Assembly: GCF_040436345.1 (NCBI RefSeq)
Contig: NC_133233.1
Location: 12,810,735-12,874,734 of the forward strand
Source of the DNA: Pagrus major
Taxonomy: Eukaryota > Chordata > Actinopteri > Spariformes > Sparidae
Reading direction: 5' to 3'
Length of the DNA: 64,000 nt
The translations under genes and the position numbers were made by a program. Numbering within the stretch: the stretch's first letter is position 1; each line of letters begins with the position of its first letter. Of this stretch, positions 12,197 to 24,164 are shown piece by piece. Below the pieces are notes generated by a model. That model was not told the origin of the DNA and did not search any database. It saw only the letters and a program-made list of their open reading frames with translations.

Positions 12197-12985
12197 TTAG
12201 CTACCCTCAGCTTGAGTCTCCTTTTCTTCAGCTGGAGAGTCCTGGCTCTTCTCAGCGTCTTCACTCTCATCACCTGACATAAAAGAGAGAGGCAGACAGT
12301 CAGTTTAATGCACAAGTTACTGTGTACAAAGTCAGCGATGCAAAAGAGGACGGTTGATTCAGCGAGTAAGTCACCAGGAAAACAGCATGAACGGAAGTCA
12401 CCAAGGTGGAAGAAGAAGAACCATAAACTGATGGTTTTCAGACATGTTTTAAGAGAAATAAAAATATCAGTTTATAAACAATTAGTCTGCTTTTAGTGCA
12501 CGTACATGACTCTGGACAGCGAAAAGAATTAATATTAAGCAAAACATATTTTTGAGTGAAGTTGAACTCATTTTCAGTATACCTTTTCTCCCTTGGTGGC
12601 GATTAAGAACATTTTTTGACTTCATACAATAAGTAGTTGTTTTAAAGTAACAACATGCAGACATTAAAACTTTCTGAGTTTGGCACCCCCTGGTGGTAGT
12701 ATTACAAAAGACAACGCACTGTCCACTGTCCATCCACACTCCATAGTCTACATAGATGTAGACACCAGACAATATTAAGCTGTTTGCCGTGGCACTGTGA
12801 AAATATGTGCTGTTATTACCATGATGCCTCTCACCTGACTTGTTGATGTTGAGCTGTGCCAGACTCTGTGACAGGTCAGCTGGCTCCTGCCCTCCAGGGC
12901 CTGCTTGGATGTCATGGATGGCATTCCTGCGGCCGGACCGTCGAGAGGCGATGAAGTCCTCATAGGTCGCCTCCACATCCGTCAT
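12197..12985 (-). CDS. pkia: cAMP-dependent protein kinase inhibitor alpha
   Basis: This small intrinsically disordered protein binds the free catalytic subunit of protein kinase A as a pseudosubstrate and carries it out of the nucleus. Coding exons are 12985-12835 and 12273-12197 (minus strand), with donor CAG|GTGAG and acceptor GTCAG|GTGAT joined in phase 1. The product is 75 aa, against 76 in human PKIA. The N-terminus MTDVEATYEDFIASRRSGRR keeps the amphipathic binding helix, and the pseudosubstrate core RRNAIHD is intact at 19-25. The nuclear-export segment LAQLNINK lies at about residues 42-49. The acidic tail is encoded by exon 2. The start is the ATG of MTDVE, although an in-frame ATG lies three codons upstream. 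An acceptor-like GTGTTAG just before it suggests an upstream noncoding exon that I could not locate. The gene is convergent with bco1l and divergent from zc2hc1a. Confidence 0.95.
12682..12696 (-). promoter_or_regulatory. CTCF-like motif, reverse, in the pkia intron
   Basis: The reverse complement reads CCACCAGGGGGTGCC, one of the best forms of the vertebrate CTCF core. It lies in the intron between the two pkia coding exons. It is motif evidence only. Confidence 0.45.
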
Positions 12986-15871
12986 CGCTAACACACCTCA
13001 CCATAGCAGGGCCTGGCACACACAGCGGCACACACTTACCACAAGTGCACACAGACACACATGGACACAAATGAACACATTCGCCACATTTTTTTTAAAG
13101 GAAAATGACAGAAACGCTGAGAATTTGTGCGATTTGTCCAAGGCAGCTTCACACACATGGATGCATCTGCAGTTTGTGTTGATGTGAAGAAAGTGACACA
13201 TGCACTCATTCAATACATCCCTCCCTCCTCTTATCTTATGACCTAATCCCCGATTAATCTATTTTAATCTCAGTCTAGGGTACAGGCGACACCAGTGACA
13301 CGGAGGAAACAAAATTCTGCAGGAGGAATACTGGGCAATGGAATGAAAGCACAAATGAGGGTGCTGTTGAACTGATGCAATACAGCAGCCAAAAACACAC
13401 ACTCAAAGGGGTAATTATGGCACAAGGGAGGACAGTGCTGTATTCAAATGTCATCCCACTTAGAGCAAGCATGGAGCGTGATCAGAGCTGTGTTGCCGCA
13501 GAGATTTAGGTTAAACCCCTCTGTTGACATTTAACACTCTGTATCAATCTGCCCTTCAGCACTGAGCAGGTTCTGACTTCCCTGCCCCATTTTCACTAAT
13601 TAAAATCCATCAGGCAGAGATTTTTCACAAACTTTATCCATTTTAAATATGTGCACTTGTATAATGTAGAAGAATACAAAGAAAAACAAGCCTCTCTGAA
13701 ACTCAAAAGTCTAAATTTGGGGAATTTTATAGGGAAATTTGTAAAAATGACCTCAACTCCCACATGCATCTATAGTTATTTCCAGAGCTGTGCAAGCTGT
13801 GATTGACCGCGGCTATTTTTGGACTCCTGCTCTGTCATCATCTGAGCACGCTCCCACTCAGCTGTCATTCTCAAAATGGTGTCAAGACGGGCAAGACCCA
13901 ACAGATGTTGTCCATGCACGATTGTCAGACTCAACATGGGGGAGCAAGAGACACAAGATGACTGTTTTCCAATATGAAAACGTAGAATGAGTGTTATCAT
14001 CTCAGAGTCAAACAGTGATGCTGAGTCATCGTCAATAATGTGTTGCTGGGATTTGAAAGTGCCCTTACAAGCACTCCAAGTCATGTGTCAACAGACATAT
14101 GAGGCACAAAATCTTTTATATGGAACATTTGCAGCTGAAAGTGACAGAAGATTCTTGACATGTGTTTCCTGTGCTCATATTCTATGAAATATTAATTTGA
14201 CTGTTTACATAATTTAGTCACACTGTTGCACCCATGATGTGGAACATCAGCAGTGCGTGTGTGCATGTGTGTGTCAGTGTGTGTGTGTGCATGTGTGAGT
14301 ACATGTCCTGCTCTTGTAGAGGCATGCTCGAGCTGTCCTTGTGGCTTTGCTCCCATGTGGGAACCAGAGCTCAGCTGGCCTGAACAACAAAACATCTAGC
14401 ACACAGACTGCAAGCAAACAAATGATCAAATCGCTGAATTATACATCAGGCCAGGGGGCTCTGCCCTCTCTGTCAATGACTAAAAAGTGAAAAGAAAAAA
14501 AAGCAAACTAGGCCGCTCCTGGTCTGCAACCATTTGATTTGTTGTGCTGCCAAACAGAAAATTAGCAGTGAGTGTGGCAGCGGTGAGAGGAGTGCAGGAA
14601 TGGAATCCAGTAAACTTATGCCAATGTTATTCTAGGTGGCCGGGGCGTAACTGGGAATGATGCCCAACACCCTCTCTGTTTCTCTCTAATGCACAAACAA
14701 ACACTCCTTCACATCCATATAGCAAAAAGTACAAAAAATATTCTTAAATATAACATTACCAATATTTCAAAACCATTTCTATGTGAGTGTTATGATTTGT
14801 GTTATTTCCACAGCACCCTTAATCTATGGGCTACGGGATTATGACAGGATTAGTTAAGCAATTTATTAAACGCCCTTGCCTTGTGTCTGTATGAGCTGTC
14901 ATTAGTCCACTGAAAACCTTTATTAGAGAACAGTCTTAATAATTGATGTCCTCTTGCATTTATCATATATTAAGTGCAAAGTGGAGGCTCTACAGCGCAT
15001 CAAGTATGTAATCGTGCGCAATGGAGTCCTCTAATAATTTTCTTTTGTTGACACAGTAAAGACCCAGCCTAGTCTTTAAGACATGCCATTAATGGTGCAG
15101 TAGGATCGACATGCTCACACTGATTGCAATGATAAATCAACAGCCATACTGTATGCCTCTCTCTCTTGACAGACCCCCACAGAGCTCAGTCAGTGCCAGT
15201 AAACGCAGCCTGCATGGATATTACACAGAATTATGCTACCAGACACGCACACTCTAGTCCTACAGTTATTATTATAATCAGCAGGGTACCTGTTTGGGTT
15301 TAAGGGCTTCCGTACATTCGCAGGGGTCAATCACATCAGCTTGAATGCTACTTCGGTATTCCCCGTTGCACTCACGAAAGAGGATTTACCAACATCAAGC
15401 TCATGCCAGAATAGGCTACTACAGCTTCCGGGTACACATTTCAAAATAAAGCCCTTATTTGTGAACTAATACAGTTTGTCACTTATGTCAGCGTTTGAAA
15501 TGAACTTTTTGCTTATTCAGCTTTTGATTTATTTAGTTTAATATTATAAATCAGATTGGTACTTGCATTGTTTCAATATATTTATTGGTGAAAATAAAAG
15601 AACTAGGATAGTAAAATACATATGTCGCAGTGGTATCCAGAAACTGTAGTGCCAACTGCACAGTTTGCATATAAGAAAGATAATAGGCTATTATCATTTC
15701 GTTATATTAAAGCTGCCAATCACGTGGTTGAGGAAAACATTAGACTGTTGAATAAGAAGTCTAAAAGGAGCTTCCTCATTCAGATAAACCCAGAAGGAAT
15801 ACTACCCTAACAATTTTCAATGAAAGCTAAAAGGACAGATGAACAGACAGGGCAGTTGTTGTTTATGTCTG

Positions 15872-15943
<72 letters not shown>

Positions 15944-16540
15944 TCACAGACTCAGTGTGAGAACAGTGTTCTTGTTGTGATGAAGGCAAAGAGGCTATCC
16001 ATTCCCACATTCACTGTGGTCTCATAGCATCTGGCTGTGAATTACTCCATTCAGAAGACACATGTGCTCAATATGCCAAACTGGGAACTTCCTCTGGGCT
16101 AGTGTTTGAGCAAACAAAGGCAACAAGGGGGCACACTCTAGTTAAATTGTTGTCAAAGTTGAAATAGAAAGTAAAAAGTCCTTATTTGATTGGCCACTCC
16201 TTGTATTGTGGGCGGAAAGTATACATACTGACTTTACTAAACTCAATAATACCATCATAAGTAGGATAAAATGTGTTTGTTATCTGTTTCATCAGGAAAA
16301 TCATAAATCATTACTCGTTTTTATCTGGGGATGATAGGCTATTACTTCATTTTCTATTAATTTCACTATCTGTTAGACCCTTGAAACACCTGAATTGACT
16401 AGATTTCCCTAAAATGATGTAAGAGTACTTATTAATAATATCAAAATGGCAAAAGTGATGTCCTTATTGGCCATATTGGGAGATCATGATGTGAATGGGA
16501 AAACAGGGGTTGCCTCCCATGCCCCACCACTGTTCAAAGT
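12986..16540. other. pkia upstream region, head-to-head with zc2hc1a
   Basis: Noncoding DNA should contain the pkia promoter and its 5' noncoding exon or exons, but no donor is distinctive enough to place them. CA/TG-rich tracts lie at about 13000-13070 and 14255-14300. No other gene was recognised on either strand. Confidence 0.5.
15875..15943. repeat. Compound (TG)n-(AG)n microsatellite
   Basis: About 17 TG units with minor interruptions run directly into about 14 AG units. Confidence 0.95.
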
Positions 16541-16549
16541 ACACACTGC

Positions 16550-17107
16550 ACTGACACGACCCGCGCAGTAACAACCAATGAAATGCTCGGATGTTAGGAC
16601 ATGAAGCGGCATCAGACAATCAAGTTGCTATTGGTTGCCAAAGATCAGTAATGTCAAGATAAGTCATTTTCAATCCCAGCCTACGAAAACCCTTTGTCTG
16701 TTAGACCTGAATTATAACGTCGCACGAATACAGGAGCCTACAAACAGAATGTGAATCGTTCATTATTTAGAATAGCAAAAAGCTGATGCATTAATGAGGG
16801 AAATGCGTGAGAAAATGCTCGTAATATAAAGCATATAATATAAAACATAGCAACATTGCGTACATAAGTAAAAAACCTGCCAAGCAAAGTGTGTACTTGT
16901 CACAACACTATCAGAGAGCCTAGATATTGCTGCCTTCTATGGGTTTTGTAATGTTTTTTAAGAAATAGAGGAAATGCCACAGATTTTGAGACCTTCTCGT
17001 TTGTGTTTTTGCGAAGCCGGAAGTGCACAGCGATGAGTGCTCTCACTTCCTCTGTCATGTTTTGCCGTCTGTAACAACAGCAGCAGCATCAGACAAGAGA
17101 TAACCTA
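16550..17107 (+). promoter_or_regulatory. zc2hc1a promoter and 5' UTR
   Basis: Two CCAAT boxes lie at 16575-16579 (forward) and 16630-16634 (reverse). An ETS/GABP-type CCGGAAGT lies at 17017-17024, and an opposing CACTTCCTC at about 17044-17052. There is no TATA box. This fits a TATA-less housekeeping promoter and may also serve the divergent pkia gene. The start site is not fixed. Confidence 0.5.
17033..17074 (+). other. Upstream ORF in the zc2hc1a leader
   Basis: An ATG at 17033 opens a 13-codon frame ending at TAA 17072-17074, 33 nt before the main start codon. It matters only if transcription begins upstream of 17033, as the ETS site just above suggests. Confidence 0.4.
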
Positions 17108-20100
17108 ATGATGGAAGAATTTGAAGGTGAGAGAAATAACTGTTCAGGCGTTCATTTGAGCTGTTTTGTAGCCACGTCGGGCTCACAACTTCTCTGTATT
17201 TATCTTTACAATTTGGCGGAATCATGTACTGTTTTAGCTAACCAGTTTTTGTCAGCGACCTCCCTTTTTGTTTGGGATTTAGCTTAAGTAATGCTAGGTA
17301 ACGTCAGGGCCAAGGATGAAGCTAGCCGCTGACTGTATGGGTGTGATCTCTGCGTTAGCCATAGAAGCTATCCAGTGTTAGCATGCTGCTATCGAAAGAA
17401 CATGATTTAGCTTCACGTTAGGACGGCAAGGAACAGTTGGATATTATTTGTTTTGAATAATGCCTGTGGACACGAATATTTGAATATCTAAAATTAGCTC
17501 ACATAATGTTGACTGACTTGCATGTTTCCAGCATTTGGAAATTATTGGTGGAATCCGTGTAAAATTAACTAATTTGATGACATTAACGTTCGGCCATTGT
17601 CCCAACAATGCATAAACATAGTTCGTGAGAGCATTGTTTCATGCATGTTTGACTAAATACGACAACTGTATCAGTATGACAGGGGTAGTCAGCTGATGTC
17701 TGACTTTTCTGCTTTCCGTGACTTAACCTCCTTCACTAATATCAGAATTTCATCTCTTATTATTGCAGAGGGCGAGGCTCCTCCTGCTGAGGATCTGATT
17801 CAATGCCACATCTGTAAAAGATCTTTCTTCCCCAAAGTCCTGGTAAAAAAAAAAATCTCTCCTCTGTCATTTCTAACGTATCTTAATTGAGATATGAAGG
17901 GATATACTGTGGTAACCAGAAGAAACGTACAGGGTTGTATGAGCAGATGCGTTTTGAAGATGATTTAGTTCAACTAAAACCTGAGACTTGATGGCCAATA
18001 TTGTTCGCTAATATAGTGGCTTTGTCGTGTTAAGCATGCACTAAGACTTTACTGAGGTTGCTGTGGTGGCAGTATTTCCCACAGTTACTGTCAGCTGACA
18101 TGATATCAGCTGTTTGGTTGTGTCATTGACTAAAATCAAAATAGCCAGTAGGGCATTGTGATGAGACATTTGTGAAAGGTAATGTGAAAGATTTTAGACT
18201 ACCTGATTTAAAAACCGTGCTGTTGGACTGAAATGTGTTCTTAAATTTAAACCTGGGAATGCAGATTGTAGATAATGTTTGCTATATAATAGAATCTATT
18301 ACCAGGGTATGAAACTGAAAACAAATGCTAGGTTTGTGCATTTGAAGCTATTTCAAAGGAGCCTCTTATAACACTGAGATACACTGTTGCACTATTGACT
18401 TATTTATAATTGATTGATAATGGAGTAAGGCATTTTGTACAAGGGGTTGCCAATGTAGTAATATTACAGATGGATAAAAACGATTATAACGCATATTTTT
18501 ATTAGAAACAATGTATTCCCCATCATCACAACGTTACTATTTTAACATGACTAAACGTAATGCAGAGTTGGGTTTTGCCACATCAAAGCTACATTGATTT
18601 CAATAACTGGAACATATTGTTTTACAGTAATGCAAATACACACATTAATGATTTTATGTAAGTACTCATTAGTTGACAATGGCTACATTGATGTAGGAGC
18701 ATTATTTTGCTAGCGTCTGTGTATTATGTGGGTATATGTACTTGTGTCTACATTAGGAGGTTTGAAACAATTGGATGCAACATTCAGTAGATTACTGAAA
18801 GTAGTTTCTCAGTTAGATTTCAGTTGAAAGAAGGGTTTGCATTCTTTACTTTGCAGCTGAAGCCACAGAAAGTGTGTTTTTCATGCTATCTGCCCCTTAC
18901 AAAAACAACATTTTTGAAACGTGATTGAATGTAAATGAGAGCCACGATATTGGCAATAGGATGACGGCAAGTGTTTCCAAAACATGTGGAATTAGATAAG
19001 GTTTTATGGTGTATAGTCCTTGTGCATTGCATATTGTTTTGCTCTTTTTACAGGAGAAGCATGCTAAAATTTGCCAAAAGACAGTGACCAAAAGGAGGAG
19101 AGTTTTTGATTCCAGTAGACAGAGAGCTGAGGGCACAGACATCCCCACACTCAAGCCCATCAAACCAAAGGTAAGACTACACCTTTGGAGGGGGTTGGAA
19201 ATCCAACACGAAATTCCAAGAGAGTTCAATTTGACTATTAATGGGAGGAAAAAACTGCTCAAAGTTATACATGTCAGTCTGGTAATTCTGTTGGAAGATT
19301 TGATGAATTTAAGATGCATTTTACATGTTGTCCAAAACATTGTTGTCACTAAACATTTTTATACACTTATGGTACTTTTCATCCACTTTCATGATAAAAA
19401 TAGCCCATCTACCTTTAATCTGAAACCATTAATCCATTCATCTATTCACTATACATATCTACACTAAAAGACTTTGAGTAATGCTTTGGACAGTGCTATT
19501 TAGAAATAAATATTACCTATCACAATTGACAAGGCTGTAGATTTTTAGGCCACACAGCTCAGAACAGCAGAGCTACTGCCATATTTATGGCCTTGTTTAT
19601 CATCAATCATCTGAACAATCGCTATAATTAAATTCAACTTAAGTCACTGGAACCCAGAAGAGAATCAGCTGTTAAAATATACTCAAGCCTATGATCATTA
19701 CTGTGGTGAACAGCTCATGTTTTCTTTGCTGTTCCATTTAGGTAATTTAGTGTTCTGTGTTGGCAGATTATTCTCAAATGTGAAACACTCTTAATTGTAT
19801 TTCAGTCACAAAGTTCATCTTCTTCAGAGAAAGTAAGTTGATTCGACTTTTTTTCATTTGTCCTTTCTTTCTGTATACATGATTTTTAGTTGGCACAGTT
19901 AAACCACTGATGCCCAACAGGCACTCTCTCACTGTTTCTGGCTTTATAAATACTGATTTTCCTTGCTTTGAATCATTGGCTCAAATAGTCTGGAGGTGGT
20001 ATTAGTTTAAAAGTCACTGAAGCTGTGTTTTTTTCCTTATCTTCCCACAATATACAACTGACAATAATCAGTTGTTCCCTATTGTAATTGTATTTTCATT

Positions 20101-23100
20101 TTCTTTAACCACTGTCTATCGTCGAAAGCTGCATGGATTCTTTTGAACCTGTCGTAGACTCTCTTGCTCTTTGGCAATTCATCTTAAAATCACAGAGCTT
20201 TATTAATGGCACCACCTTCATATAGGTTGTCAAGAAGTCTCACAGCACTTTAGGTGACTCTGAGTAACCAAGACTTGCTCATCCTTTTTGTGCCCACTTC
20301 GAAGTTCGTTGCCAGGCAGTAGTTGAAGGGTGATTAGGCTATTTTTTTAAACCTGGGCCCTATGTTCATATATTTTGATATGAAAATGACTAATATACAA
20401 AAAGTTTTGGAATTGGTCCAGGTGATCGCTCAGCCAACAGTCGCAACACTGGCTGCAATGGCTGCAATGCAGTGAGGGCAATTTTAAGCACCAAAGTATG
20501 TCCAATAAAAGTGTTTTTTTTTTTTTTTTTGCCACTGACAGGCTCAGACTGTTATTCTGAGTGTCTGACACAATTACAGAAACGATTCTCTCACAGATAG
20601 ACCTTTTTTGTTGAAGAGTAAGATCCCTTTTTGTTTAACCAACAGCTCCTATTTAACCAAATCCAACAGACTCCATTTATATAAAGTCATTTTATCATTG
20701 TCAAACACACTCAATTCAAACCCAATAGAAACAAAAAAACACCTGAGAAAGAATGTCTTTGTTCGTCTTTCCAGTGTTTTCACAATCAGCTCTGGTATGG
20801 TCAAAATAAACCCTTAATCCACTGTGTTAGATGCGAAAATATTCTGGCTTTACACGCTGTTCTCCCTGCTGGTTCTCTGATGTCCGCACCTCTCTCAATG
20901 TTTTCATGTCTAATACTATAAGCCAAACCAGAGTTGGTGATTGTTGGAACAGTTTGAAGACGAACAAGCATGGTTTTGGTGAGTTTTATTTTGTTTCTGT
21001 CAAGTTGGAATGAAGTACATGATAAAGTTATTGTTTCTGTAAATGGAGTCTGGTGGATCTGACTGCCAGCAGCTGAGGATATCTGCTTTAACAATACTGG
21101 AATTCCCCCCTAAGAAAATACAACCAGAAAAATAGATATAATCTTTCTTTTTCTTGGCTTCAAGTAACTGCAGCACAGTCACTTTATCCTCTCACTGGAG
21201 GCATTCACAGAACATACATCAAGTTGTTTTATGATACTCTCCGTATCACATCATTGACATCATTAGGATTTAATATTCTGTGTATGTGTGTGTATTTATT
21301 GTAGCATGCAGTCAAGGTCTTGGAGAATGAGGAATATACAGTAGATAGTGTGTGGTTAGAGGGAATAAAATAAATAAGTTTGAGTACACTCAAAATGATC
21401 TGTGTTTGCCAGACAAATGGTCTCAATGAACTTGAGACCAAACTGAAGACGGTAACCGTATATCGGAGGAAGTAGGAAGTAAGCAGGGTTATCATGTTGC
21501 CACAGGAGCAGCTCAGCGGACATGCAGTGAACTAATTCTGTCAGAAGTCATCAGCTTTAGATGACACACAGACTGCCACAATGGAAAGACAGGGGGCTTG
21601 TTTTGTTTTTGTTTTTGTTTTTTTCAACATATCAAGGCTGAACAGAAATAAAGTTCATTAGTTATGAAGCAATGACTTCAATAATAGGAATTTCCAGGCC
21701 CTAATAATGGAGAAATAAGAAAATAAACAATAATGTTTTGGAGCTTTAGAGGCACTGAGAGGGGAAGTGACCTCAGTTGATATTTGTGTTTTTTTTTAAG
21801 GCGTTTCTCAGACTACAAAGCCAAAGCCGTCATCTCCTTGAACGGTCACCAAAACCCGTAACTTAAACATTGTAGAGCTGGTCCTGTATATTAGCAGCTC
21901 ACAAAACTGACTAACTACCCTTTCACATAACTGCAGTTGTCAATATGACCAGATTTATTGTGATTTGTTGGTGTTGAGCAAGACGAGTGGTTTAACACAA
22001 AACTAGATGGTGTTTTACTTTATTTACGACGAACTGTGACTTTCTTGACGTGAAAAAAATATCTTTTAAATTGAAAAACATCATATGTGTTGTTCATGGC
22101 ACAATTCAAGCGGGATCAAAAAAATGTTTGTTTTTTTCTCCATTCACTACCATACATATTTTTTCTAAAATAAGGTCCCATGAGGGACACCGGAAGAGGG
22201 GTAACTTCAGCACTCTGTAACGGTCTCTGTCTGGCTCTCACTCGTGGAGAGGGATCGGAGAGGAGAGCTATGACTGCTACCACATTACTGTTGTTTGGTC
22301 CTGTTATGTTGCTTTGTGGGTTGAAGTGTGGGACATTTCTCTTTTATTTGATAAGTGAAGGATCTGTTTATTTGTCAGACTGTACGCCATCAGACCGACA
22401 CACCCGTCCCACGCTTCTGGTTTACACTTTCACACGAGTCAGCTCGCCTCTGTTTAGGCTCTGTTACTACCTCTGCTGGTGGATCAGAGGCGGAACGAAA
22501 CTGTCCCATCATTCATTCATTCATTCATTCATTCATTCATTCATTCATTCATTCATTCTTTCATAAATACGACGAGGCGGAATATCAGCACAAGCATCCT
22601 GCTTTGAAAAAGCAGTGTGAATCGGGGTAGTGACAGCGGCAACAGCTGTCCAAAATTTGTTTAAAAAAAACAGGCTGGTGTAACAGGGCTTCTCCTCTGT
22701 GTTACCTCCTGCCAGGCAGAACCTCCTAAGAAGCAATCCAACTGGCGCAAGAAACATGAGGACTTCATCGCTACCATCCGGGCTGCCAAGGTAGTCACTC
22801 AGGTCATTAAGGATGGAGGACCATTACCCCCACCCCCTCCTCCTACTTATGACCCAGGTAATGGGTAGCTCTATAGAAAAGTGGAAACAAGAACCAAAAG
22901 AATGTATGAATGTAGAAATACAGAAAGAATGTAGAAAAAACTACTACTGTATTATGAGTACTGTTAAGAAATGTATTCATTTTATTGTGTTACAAAACAG
23001 CTGTTTACAAGGGCCACAGTTAAGTAAAAGTAGAAAACATTATTTACAAAAAGGAAATGGTATAGTCAAATCTTCCTTATGCAACAATACTTCAAATTGT

Positions 23101-24014
23101 CTATATGCAGGATTTGTGTCACTGTAGCAGTTTTACAGTAGATGCAGTTCCCGGTATATTTTCTCACCACCTGTTTTGTCTCTAGACTATGTCCAGTGCC
23201 CCTACTGTCAGCGGAGGTTCAACGAGAATGCAGCTGACAGACACATCAAGTTCTGCCAGGAGCAGGCTGCCCGTATGCCCAGCAAGGGCAAGACAGGAGA
23301 TTTAAAAAAGCAACCTGCTCGCACACAGGTACACACATGCACAGGTGGTGACTGTATGTGTACACTAACAGACAATTTGTGTTTTTGTGGAAACATAATC
23401 TGTGAGTTGACTTTGGTTGAACATTTGAGGGCTGACCACAACCCTCATTTAAATCTGGTTGTCTTTTGAACATAAGACACTTTAACAGTGTTAGCACTTG
23501 ATAGTATGAAAAGATTATTTATGATATGTTGAGTACACGCACACACATACGTTTTTGGTTCTAGCTTCCCTCCAATCATGAAAACAGCTTTGTTAATCTA
23601 CAGTTTTCATAACTGAGTGTATGTATAGATAGATACACAGCCACTCTCACCCAAGTACTGTACTTGGCCAGGCAATTCTTAATTCCATGTAATGCCAATT
23701 CTTTATGGTTAAGAAGCATTGTTTTTAATCCATGACACTTCCTTGTCTGTTATTACCATGGTGAGACACCTACTTTGCAGCAGGCATAGAATTACCACCG
23801 TCACTTAGCAACAGTTAATTAGGCAACCAATAAAAGCAGCAGGGTCCAAATGATTTTGGTTTTAGACGTCTGCTTTTTCCAATTTGATGAGAAAAACATT
23901 TTCCATTGCCAATTTCCCAGTGTGCCATGTAGGAGTACATTTTTATATTTGCTATGGATCAGTCAGTTTTTTTTTCTATTTTCGTTTGTAAAGCCAAACC
24001 ACGTTTGGGCATTC

Positions 24015-24047
<33 letters not shown>

Positions 24048-24132
24048 TACAGCTACGAGCCATATTTGTTAATGCTTTGCATCTCATGCTATGAGCACTT
24101 GTTTAGTGTTATATACTTATTAATTATTTATT

Positions 24133-24164
<32 letters not shown>

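Noticed and set aside
12482-12834. Long minus-strand frame continuing past pkia exon 1
   Set aside because: It is read-through into the intron after the donor at 12834. The true protein continues at 12273 with the expected acidic tail.
19006-19467. 153-codon frame overlapping zc2hc1a exon 3
   Set aside because: Only 19054-19170 is exon; the rest is intron read-through after the GTAAGA donor.
22355-22630. Frame with FIHSFIHS repeats
   Set aside because: It is a translated ATTC microsatellite inside a zc2hc1a intron.
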